DNA of 36,920 bases, taken from NCBI GenBank assembly GCA_003218915.1, contig QHPC01000239.1, positions 1 through 36,920 on the forward strand. The letters run 5' to 3'. Source of the stretch: Verrucomicrobiota bacterium. GTDB taxonomy: Bacteria; Verrucomicrobiota; Verrucomicrobiia; Chthoniobacterales; UBA10450. The position numbers were made by a program, and so were the translations under genes. Shown in pieces: positions 8,450 through 15,995 of this stretch. The notes under the pieces were generated by a model. The model was not told the DNA's origin. It saw nothing but the letters and a program-made list of their open reading frames with translations, and did not search any database. Each line of letters begins with the position of its first letter. Within the stretch, counting starts at the first letter, position 1.

Positions 8450-9747
8450 GGTAAGGCGACTGTGATGAAAAACGTCACGGCGAGCGCAGATACCAGGACG
8501 ATCAGATATGCAAATCCGCCAAAAAAGAATTTGAAAATGCTGATGAACCAGCCCTGGCGATAAACGCGACGGATTGACAAGAAAATCTGGACTACGAACG
8601 CGATCCAAAGGAGCGCGATGATCCAGCCCGCTATCGGACCTGGGATCACGCGGTTGAGTCCGATTGTCGCGAGCACGATGAGCATGCCTCCGGTATAAGC
8701 GAATGTGTGGATGTGAAGCGCATAAACCAGGTGGTCGATGTAGAAAATGTGGCGACGGATGTAGAGGATTTTCAAAACAAAAGCAAAGAGCGGGATACAG
8801 CAAAGCATCATGTAAGGCAGATTGCTAAAGAGCGTCGCGATAAACAGCCCCATCTTTGTTCCATGCTCACCCATCTTTTCCTTTGCTCGCGTTTCGATCC
8901 ATTTTTCGAAAGGCGTTGATGCGTTCTTATCTGAAGCAGACTCGAGACTTGGCTTATTGTTCTCTCTCGGCTTTGGCGTCGTTTGCCCCGGCCGCTGAGG
9001 TTCCTCAGCCGGCGTTGGAGAAGCACCCTTCAATGCGTCCTGAATTCTGGCGCGTACTTCCGGCGACAAATCCTTCACCGCGTCTTCTATTTTGGTGCGC
9101 GCGTTCGGCACAGGATCGCCGTGCTGCAAACGTTCTTGGATTTCGCGGCGCGCCTCAGCCGGTAGGTCTTCGCGCTTCAATTCTTCTTCAAGCCGTGCGC
9201 GCTTGTTAGGCGGAACTTCGACGCCGCCGAGCGCAGCTTCGATTTTCGCCCGGACTTCCGGGGCGAGATTTTCTCGCTGCAATTCATCCCGAATCTCGGC
9301 GCGATTTTCCGGAGAAAGATTTATCGGATCGAAGTGGGCCGACTTGATCGCGTAGTTGACTGCAAAGAAAAAGAGAATGCTTGCGAGAAGATAAAGTCGC
9401 AGCGGATGCACATAGCGCACGCGATGCCCGGCGAGAAACTGGTTCGTCAATATCCACGGGCGAGCCAGGAGGAGAACGATGGTTGCGAAAAACTTCGAGT
9501 CCCAATTCAGGAATTCGTTGAGTAAATCGGCAATGACATGCCGGAAAGAGCGCCGATAATCGATTGCAGGCTGGCCGCATTTGGCACACCAATGTCCCTC
9601 CAATTGCGCTCCACAATTCTCACAATGCGTAATCACCGGGCGCTGCGTTTTTCGCCGGCCAAAAAGTCCCCTCCGAGTCGATGACGCCTGTTCGATTGCG
9701 GAGATCGCCGTATCGCCCAGGACAAATTTTTCCAGGTCATCGGGCAT
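8446..9747 (-). CDS. DUF3667-type zinc-ribbon membrane protein with internal degenerate repeats
   Basis: HCENCGAQLEGHWCAKCGQPAIDYRRSFRHVIADLLNEFLNWDSKFFATIVLLLARPWILTNQFLAGHRVRYVHPLRLYLL; C-terminal TM segments. Confidence 0.8.
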   Translation of the reverse strand: MPDDLEKFVLGDTAISAIEQASSTRRGLFGRRKTQRPVITHCENCGAQLEGHWCAKCGQPAIDYRRSFRHVIADLLNEFLNWDSKFFATIVLLLARPWILTNQFLAGHRVRYVHPLRLYLLASILFFFAVNYAIKSAHFDPINLSPENRAEIRDELQRENLAPEVRAKIEAALGGVEVPPNKRARLEEELKREDLPAEARREIQERLQHGDPVPNARTKIEDAVKDLSPEVRARIQDALKGASPTPAEEPQRPGQTTPKPRENNKPSLESASDKNASTPFEKWIETRAKEKMGEHGTKMGLFIATLFSNLPYMMLCCIPLFAFVLKILYIRRHIFYIDHLVYALHIHTFAYTGGMLIVLATIGLNRVIPGPIAGWIIALLWIAFVVQIFLSIRRVYRQGWFISIFKFFFGGFAYLIVLVSALAVTFFITVALP

Positions 9748-9847
9748 ACCAGCGCCAGATTACAAAAACCTTTGTGCGGAGTCTACGCCTTGATTCAAGG
9801 CGTCAATGAGCAAGGGCCCACAAAATGTGCATTAGCAGCGGTGTGGT

Positions 9848-11445
9848 TTGTCTCATCGCAAAGTTTGCATTGACCAGGCAAAGCAATTGATGACACGATT
9901 TCGCTCAGTGGCGCTTCAACTTTTCAAGACTAAAAGTCCGGACCATTTGCTGGCTGAAGCGGCCGCGCCCGATCGCCAGTTGAAGCGCGCGCTCGGTGCG
10001 TTCGACCTGACCTGCGTTGGCATCGGGGCCGTCATCGGTGCCGGAATTTTCGCGCTGGCGGGAACGGCCGCAGCCGGTGAACAACTGGAGGCGTCCTTAT
10101 GGAAAACGCCGGTGCTGAATTTCATCATATCGCATCTTACACACGCCGAGCTGGTATATGGACGGCCGGGCGCGGGTCCGGCGGTCATGGCTTCTTTCGT
10201 GGTGGCAGCGATCGCGTGCGGTTTCGCTGCACTTTGTTACGCCGAGCTCGCCTCGATGATTCCTGTGTCAGGCTCGGCCTACACGTACTCGTATGCAACG
10301 CTCGGCGAGATCATCGCGTGGGTCATCGGTTGGGACCTAATTCTTGAATACGCGGTCGGGAACATGGCCGTGGCAGTCGGCTGGTCCGGTTATTTCGTGC
10401 AATTGTGTGGGAGCCTGTTCCATCTGAAATTTCCGCTTTGGTTGGTGAGTGATTACCGAACCGCTAGCAGCCTGTTGTCCACAGGAGGCGAAGCGCTCAA
10501 TAACTATTCGTCCACCACTTTGCCGGTTATTTTAGGTCACGCTGTCGCCTTAAACCTGCCTGCAGTTCTGATTGTTGCGGCAGTGACCATCCTTTTAATC
10601 TACGGGATTCGAGAGAGCGCGCGCACCAATACCGCCATTGTCGTTACCAAGGTGGCGGTCGTTGTCTTCGTGATCGCGTTTGGCGCGTTCATGGTGCAGC
10701 CCACTAATTGGCACCCGTTTCTACCCAACGGCGTAGGCGGCATGATGAGCGGTGCTGCTATCGTTTTTTTCGCGTTCATCGGATTCGACGCCGTCTCGAC
10801 ACACTGCTTTACGTGCTGATGGCGGCCGTCATCACGGGAATGAGAACATATACGACGTATTTCGGTGATTCTGCCGCGGTCGCGACCGCATTCGCTGGCC
10901 GGCCTTGGGCGCAAGCACTCATCAGCGCCGGCGCGCTTGCTGGTCTTACGTCGGTAATATTGGTTTTCCAGCTCGGGCAGCCGCGCATTTTCATGGCCAT
11001 GGCGCGCGACGGTTTGCTGCCACAATATTTTGCGCGGGTTCACCCCCGATTCCGCACGCCGTACATCACGACGATTTGGACCGGCGTTGCCGTTGGCGGT
11101 GTCGCAATGCTCACTGACATCGGTTCCCTGGCCGATCTCACGAACATTGGAACGTTGTTCGCCTTCATTCTCGTTTGCCTGGGTGTGATTATTTTACGTC
11201 GCAAAGACGCCAGCCGTCGCCGGCCATTTCGAGTTCCGATGGTTCCGTTGTTCCCGCTCCTCGGCGTCTTTTTTTGCTTCGTGTTGATGCTAAGTCTGCC
11301 GCTGGAGACGTGGGGGCGCTTTGTTGTGTGGCTTGCCATCGGGTTGTGCATTTATTTTCTCTACAGCTTGCGCCACAGCAAACTCCGTCGCGGATTGGAC
11401 GCTGGCATAACCGAAGACGAACCGCCGCCGCTGATCAAGACGTAG
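9848..11445 (+). pseudogene. APC-family amino acid permease, frameshifted and internally deleted
   Basis: First frame ends ...IVFFAFIGFDAVSTHCFTC*; second frame resumes LLYVLMAAVITGMRTYTTYFGDSAAVATAF...GQPRIFMAMARDGLLPQYFARVHPRFRTPY. The segment expected between them is missing. Confidence 0.85.
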
Positions 11446-11447
11446 CC

Positions 11448-11488
11448 GTGCTGTAGCGTGCGCTGTCCTCAGCGCACTTACAGAGCAC
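11448..11488. repeat. REP-like palindrome in a convergent intergenic region, possible bidirectional terminator
   Basis: GTGCTGTAGCGTGCGCTGTCCTCAGCGCACTTACAGAGCAC nested inverted repeats. Confidence 0.6.
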
Positions 11489-11530
11489 GATGGCTGCGTA
11501 ACCTTCCTTCTGGCTGCTACGGATAGCGAC

Positions 11531-11986
11531 CTATGCAGCTTGCTGTGCGTGGGAAACTCTATCGTCCACTTCCAGCCACTCGAACGTTGTCGTTTTCGCC
11601 GGGTCGAGTCCGAGTTTCTTGACCTCTTCGCTGAAGAACTCCTGCTTTTCCGGATGATTGTAGAGGCTGCTTGCCTCGACCTCGTCAGCCCAGCGTTCGA
11701 TTTCCTCCGGCGTTTTCTCTTCGCCCGCCTCGTTGAGCCATTCGACTATTTCCTGATCGCTTGCGCCCTGTTCGATTTGCGCCTTGAAATCTTCGCCTTT
11801 CACACCTTTGAAACCGAAGAGCATGTTATCGAGCGGACAATCGAAGTGATATTCGCCAATATTTCCCGCCGCCAAGGCGCGGCATTTATCGATCGTGCGG
11901 CCAAGAATCGCATAATCGCCAACGCGAATGCGCGGACTGCGCGGCGCCTCTTTCGTTAGATCTTTCCCAGTAACTTTCCTTTTCAT
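11531..11986 (-). CDS. DUF5069 domain protein
   Basis: LGRTIDKCRALAAGNIGEYHFDCPLDNMLFGFKGVKGEDFKAQIEQGASDQEIVEWLN; start MKRKVTGKDLTKEAPRSPR at 11986. Confidence 0.75.
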   Translation of the reverse strand: MKRKVTGKDLTKEAPRSPRIRVGDYAILGRTIDKCRALAAGNIGEYHFDCPLDNMLFGFKGVKGEDFKAQIEQGASDQEIVEWLNEAGEEKTPEEIERWADEVEASSLYNHPEKQEFFSEEVKKLGLDPAKTTTFEWLEVDDRVSHAQQAA

Positions 11987-12060
11987 CCTAGGTGTTTCGG
12001 ATAAAGCAGGGGATCCGGTTGCCAGTTTGGCAGGCCAAGCGCGCGCCTTACAGTTGTGCG

Positions 12061-13055
12061 GTGAAAGCAATTCACCTGCTGCTCGTGACTTGTGCCGCGA
12101 CGTTGAACGCACAAGACGTTCGTGTTGCGGCTCCGCCTGCGGGAAACCTTTATCACGGCCTTTATTGGGGCGGCGTTGGAACTGACGAGCACGACCCAAC
12201 TGAGCATGATGTTACTCCGAATGATGTCGCGCGGTATGAACAGGCCGTTGGCAAACAAACCGCGTGGATCTATTTCGCGAACAACTGGTTTGAGTCCCGG
12301 AAATTTCCGGCCGCGATGTGCAACTGGATCCGTGATCTTCAAAAAATTCCGTACATCCGACTGATGCTTCGGTCCGATGTTGATCAGAGACATGGGCGCG
12401 CGACGCCAAGGGGTTTGGCTCACCGATTTTGATCGAGTGGGGGACGGAGCCCAACGGAGAATGGTTCAGCTGGAACGGCAAGTGGAACGGCGGCGCCGGA
12501 GAAGGCCCAGCACGGTACGTCGCAGCATACAGGCATATTGTCGACCTGATGCGTGCCGAGGAGGCGGATAATTTGCAATGGGTTTGGCACGTCAACTGGC
12601 TCGATGAGCCGGAGAAAGATTGGAATCGTTTCGAGAATTATTTTCCAGGTGGAGACTATTGCGACTGGGTCGCTCTCAGTGCCTATGGACCGACCACGCC
12701 AACGACGCACGATGGGACGGAGAGTTTGGCGTTTAAAATGCGCGAGGCCTATCCGCGCCTCGTGAAAATCGCACCTGGCAAGCCGATCATTATTGCCGAG
12801 TTCGGTTGCGATCTGCACAACCGGCACGTTGACGCAGCAGAATGGGCGAAAGTGGCGCTCGAAGATCTGCTCGCAAATCGATGGCCCGGCGTAATCGGTT
12901 TCTGCTGGTGGAACGAAGGGTGGCAAAACGACGATAATAAAAAGCACGACACCGATATGATCATTCTGCACGATGCCGATCTCGCGCGGGTGTTTCGCGA
13001 TGAGCTTGCAAAACACGCAGACAAAATTCAGGAAACTGCTGTCATTTCTCAGTAA
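12061..13055 (+). pseudogene. secreted GH26-like glycoside hydrolase, frameshifted and internally deleted
   Basis: GTG start MKAIHLLLVTCAATLNAQ signal peptide...IPYIRLMLRSD; second frame WARDAKGFGSPILIEWGTEPNGEWFSWNGKWNG...PIIIAEFGCDLHN. Both candidate catalytic Glu motifs lie after the break. Confidence 0.75.
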
Positions 13056-13063
13056 GACTTTGC

Positions 13064-13138
13064 TGTCATTCCGAGCGAAGCCGAGGAATCTCTGGTTATT
13101 CAATAATTAGAGATGTCTCGACTTCGCTCGACATGACA
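13064..13138. repeat. palindromic element, TGTCATTCCGAGCGAAG family, left of osmC
   Basis: TGTCATTCCGAGCGAAGCCGAGGAATCTCTGGTTATTCAATAATTAGAGATGTCTCGACTTCGCTCGACATGACA; 75 bp. Confidence 0.92.
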
Positions 13139-13166
13139 AAAGAGAGGACGCAGCACATAGTTTAAC

Positions 13167-13577
13167 ATGGTCAAAGTTTCCGTCACTTACACCGGGGAAT
13201 TGCATTGCGACGCTGAGCATGGTCCCTCGCAGTCAAAGATTTCCACTGACGCGCCGACCGATAATAAGGGCAAAGGTGAAGCGTTTTCGCCGACTGATCT
13301 CGTCGCTACGGCTCTGGCTACGTGCATGAGCACGACCATGGGAATCAAAGCGCTGGAACTCGGTGTCGACCTGCGCGGAATGACCGTATCAGTGCAAAAG
13401 GAAATGTCCAACGACGCGCCGCGCCGCATCGTTGCGCTTCCGTCGGAAGTTCACATTCCACTTCCACCCAATTCGCCGCACCGCGAAGTGCTGGAGCAGA
13501 CGGCCCTCAATTGCCCGGTGCACAAAAGTCTGCCCCAGGAAATCGATCGGCCGACGAAATTTTTCTGGGAAGGTTAG
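13167..13577 (+). CDS. OsmC family protein
   Basis: GEAFSPTDLVATALATCMSTTMGIKALELGVDLRGMTVSVQKEM...CPVHKSLPQEI. Confidence 0.85.
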   Translation: MVKVSVTYTGELHCDAEHGPSQSKISTDAPTDNKGKGEAFSPTDLVATALATCMSTTMGIKALELGVDLRGMTVSVQKEMSNDAPRRIVALPSEVHIPLPPNSPHREVLEQTALNCPVHKSLPQEIDRPTKFFWEG

Positions 13578-13581
13578 TGTC

Positions 13582-13656
13582 TGTCATGTCGAGCGAAGTC
13601 GAGACATCTCTAATTGTTAAATACTCAGAGATTCCTCGACTCCGCTCGGAATGACA
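13582..13656. repeat. palindromic element, same family, inverted relative to 13064-13138
   Basis: TGTCATGTCGAGCGAAGTCGAGACATCTCTAATTGTTAAATACTCAGAGATTCCTCGACTCCGCTCGGAATGACA; 75 bp, near-exact reverse complement of the left copy. Confidence 0.92.
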
Positions 13657-13661
13657 GAAGG

Positions 13662-14501
13662 CTACGTTCCTGCCGGATACAGCCACTGCATGTAATCCCC
13701 TACACCGTCTTCCAGGGGAAACCGCGGCTCGTACCCAAGTGCGCTGCGTGCGTTCATAAGATCGGCCTGTGTGAAGTTTTGGTAATGCGCGTGCGGATTG
13801 TCGATGTAATCAGGCTGAAAATTTGTCCCCAGGCATTTGTTTAGGACGTCGACCAGCTCGTTGAACGACCGCGCCTGGCCCGAGCCGAGATTGTAAATTC
13901 CGCTTCCTCGCGCATCGAGCGCGCGAATGCTGCCTTCGACAATGTCCTTCACGTAAACAAAATCGCGTTTCTGCTCGCCGTGCTTGAAAATTCGCGGCCG
14001 CTGACCGGCCTTCATCTGTCGCGACAGGTGATACACCATACTGGCAGGCACACCCTTGTGTGCTTCGCGCGGTCCATAAACATTAAAATAACGTAGCCCA
14101 ACGATGACCCAATCGGCTGACTCTGCCGCAGCACGCCTGGCAATATTGTCCATGATTACCTTGGAGAAGGCGTAAACGTTTGCCGGCGCGGCGCCAGTTG
14201 ATTCCACACTGGCCTCTGTCGCCGGACCGTACGTTGCCGCCGAGGAAGCATAGACGATTCGCGTTTTGGTCGGCCGTGCAAAATTTAGGATTCGTCCGAA
14301 CTGCTCGCGCCAGTCGAGCCTCGCCAGATTCTGTGCAACGAAATCGCCACGGCAACCGGCGAGATTCTGAAAATTACCAGAGCGGAAATCGTCAATTACC
14401 GTAATACCCGCGTCCGGGAATCTCTCCTGCAACGCCAGGGTGAGATTCGAGCCGATGAAACCGGCGCCGCCAGTGATGATGAAATTGGAAGAAGAGTGCA
14501 A
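13662..14501 (-). CDS. NAD-dependent sugar epimerase, ADP-glycero-manno-heptose 6-epimerase-like; apparently missing an internal Rossmann segment
   Basis: IITGGAGFIGSNLTLALQ, IVYASSAATYG, VGLRYFNVYGPREAHKGVPASMVYHL, RDFVYVKDIV, FTQADLMNARSALGYEPRFPLEDGVGDYMQWL. Jumps from NLARLDWREQF straight to GRILNFARPTKTRIVYASSAATYG. Confidence 0.85.
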   Translation of the reverse strand: MHSSSNFIITGGAGFIGSNLTLALQERFPDAGITVIDDFRSGNFQNLAGCRGDFVAQNLARLDWREQFGRILNFARPTKTRIVYASSAATYGPATEASVESTGAAPANVYAFSKVIMDNIARRAAAESADWVIVGLRYFNVYGPREAHKGVPASMVYHLSRQMKAGQRPRIFKHGEQKRDFVYVKDIVEGSIRALDARGSGIYNLGSGQARSFNELVDVLNKCLGTNFQPDYIDNPHAHYQNFTQADLMNARSALGYEPRFPLEDGVGDYMQWLYPAGT

Positions 14502-14578
14502 TTTTTAGGAACTTGAATTGGCGAGAGATAGATAAATCTTGAGCTAGGAAGCGCAAGCAGCGAGTTAAAGTTTGCAAA

Positions 14579-15301
14579 ATGCGATTTGAAACGCGCTACA
14601 CCTACGATTTCATCAGACTATTCCTTTCCTCCGAATGCCGGCGCATCCTCGAGATCGGCTGCGGAGCAGGCGAACTGGCAGCGCGTTTGTCAAAGGACGG
14701 ATTCACAGTCGTGGCGATTGATTCAGACCCTGATTCCATCGCTGCTGCGCGGGAACTAGGCGTGGATGCACGAGTGGCGACATGGCCAGATTTTGCGGAT
14801 GATCTGTTCGATGCGGTCCTCTTCACTCGATCGCTGCATCACATTCATCCGCTCGATCGATCGGTTAGACACGCTGCGGATAGCCTGACCGACAGCGGAC
14901 GTATCATCGTCGAAGATTTCGCCTACGATTCCGCCGATGAAAAAACGTTACGATGGTTCAGGAGCGCCATCGGACTTATTCGGGCAGCCGGCCTACTCGT
15001 CGAGGGCGACGAGTTTGTGGGCAAGACGCTGTCAAAAGCGCAAACGTTGGAGGCGTGGCAACAAAACCACGATCATGATTTACACACAGGCGCTGAGATT
15101 GAGGCGGAACTTGAGAAACCATTCAGCCGTATCATCAGCGAGAATGCGGCGTACTATTTTCGGTACATGGCCAACGCAATGATTGCTACAGAGAGGCGCA
15201 ACGCGATCGTTCAAGCTGTTGCCGAGCAGGAGGAAACACTCGCAGCCGATGGATCAATTGTTGCACTCGGTCGCAGGTTTGTGGCCGCACGGGTAAGATA
15301 A
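14579..15301 (+). CDS. class I SAM-dependent methyltransferase
   Basis: ILEIGCGAGELAARLSKDGFTVVAIDSDPDSI...LFTRSLHHIHPL. Confidence 0.85.
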   Translation: MRFETRYTYDFIRLFLSSECRRILEIGCGAGELAARLSKDGFTVVAIDSDPDSIAAARELGVDARVATWPDFADDLFDAVLFTRSLHHIHPLDRSVRHAADSLTDSGRIIVEDFAYDSADEKTLRWFRSAIGLIRAAGLLVEGDEFVGKTLSKAQTLEAWQQNHDHDLHTGAEIEAELEKPFSRIISENAAYYFRYMANAMIATERRNAIVQAVAEQEETLAADGSIVALGRRFVAARVR

Positions 15302-15369
15302 ATCTGAAATAAATCTTGCAGCGGCAACTGCAAGCCGCTACTTCTCGATCCAGTTCTTTGCGAGTTTGA

Positions 15370-15600
15370 AAAAGTGGGTCGGCGCAAGAAATCCCGTGAG
15401 AACCGGGAGCAGTTGCGCTGCTGTAACTGGATACAACTTCCCATTGGGCCAATCGTTGTAGTGGCAGGCGTGCCGCCTGCGACTCTTTGGTTGTGCAGCC
15501 GACACGGTTGCCGCCACAGAAGAACGGTGAAGGCGGGGAGAAGGTGATTCCGACGGAGATCGGAACATAGGCCAGGAGCCAGAATATTTGTCCGGTCCAC
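15370..15600 (+). ncRNA. probable cobalamin riboswitch, interrupted by a REP-like element
   Basis: AATCCCGTGAGAACCGGGAGCAGTTGCGCTGCTGTAACTGG (core/B12-box-like) and distal GAAGGCGGGGAGAAGGTGATTCC...GGCCAGGAGCC; sits upstream of a TonB-dependent receptor. Boundaries approximate. Confidence 0.7.
15456..15519. repeat. REP-like element inside the riboswitch
   Basis: TTGTAGTGGCAGGCGTGCCGCCTGC...GCAGCCGACACGGTTGCCGCCACAG; hairpins GCAGGCG-TGC-CGCCTGC and GCAGCCG-ACA-CGGTTGC. Confidence 0.7.
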
Positions 15601-15610
15601 CTCATTCGGC

Positions 15611-15661
15611 TGTAGCCGCGATCTGTGATCGCGGCGGCCGGGATCAACGATCCGGGCTACA
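15611..15661. repeat. REP-like two-hairpin element
   Basis: TGTAGCCGCGATCTGTGATCGCGGCGGCCGGGATCAACGATCCGGGCTACA. Confidence 0.8.
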
Positions 15662-15759
15662 ACGCAGACCGAAAAAACTTCTTCGCAAAAAGAAGAATGA
15701 GAGCTGGGCAATCCGGCCTGTTGTAGCGGTGGTCTGCGACTGCTGAAACGATCTCGGCC

Positions 15760-15802
15760 TAACAAGTCCAACTCTCGGAGTTGAGTTGGAGGTAACTTGT
15801 TA
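15760..15802. repeat. palindrome upstream of the TonB receptor gene
   Basis: TAACAAGTCCAACTC...GAGTTGGAGGTAACTTGTTA, pairing with a 4-nt bulge. Confidence 0.6.
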
Positions 15803-15830
15803 TGCAAAATTGTCCAGTTTGGTTCGTTCC

Positions 15831-15995
15831 GGGTAGCGCACGCGTTCCGTGTGCAGGCGCCAGTCCGGCTCGGACTTTCGGCGTCGCGCCGAAACAGTCT
15901 TGTCCCAACGCGAGAATCTCGCGCCGTGCCGTCGCACAAGAAAAGTTCGCGAGCGCGGGACGCGGCCGCCAGCACCCGAGACGGATGCGCTACCC
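15831..15995. mobile_element. MITE-like multi-hairpin element with GGGTAGCGCA/TGCGCTACCC termini
   Basis: 10-bp perfect terminal inverted repeats, extendable imperfectly to about 29 bp; internal hairpins such as GCACGCG-TTC-CGTGTGC, GTCCG-GCT-CGGAC and TTTCGGCGTCGCGCCGAAA; 165 bp. Confidence 0.75.

Noticed and set aside
7556-8803. N-terminal extension of the second beta-propeller ORF (8450-8803)
   Set aside because: Overlaps the DUF3667 coding region; a proper signal peptide starts at 8449 with an ATGA overlap.
13064-13656. CRISPR-like interpretation of the paired repeats
   Set aside because: Only two inverted copies flanking a gene, no regular spacers, no cas genes in the window.
15211-15975. 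Minus-strand ORFs over the riboswitch region
   Set aside because: Low-complexity Arg/Ser-rich translations crossing the riboswitch core and several palindromic elements; not credible as protein.
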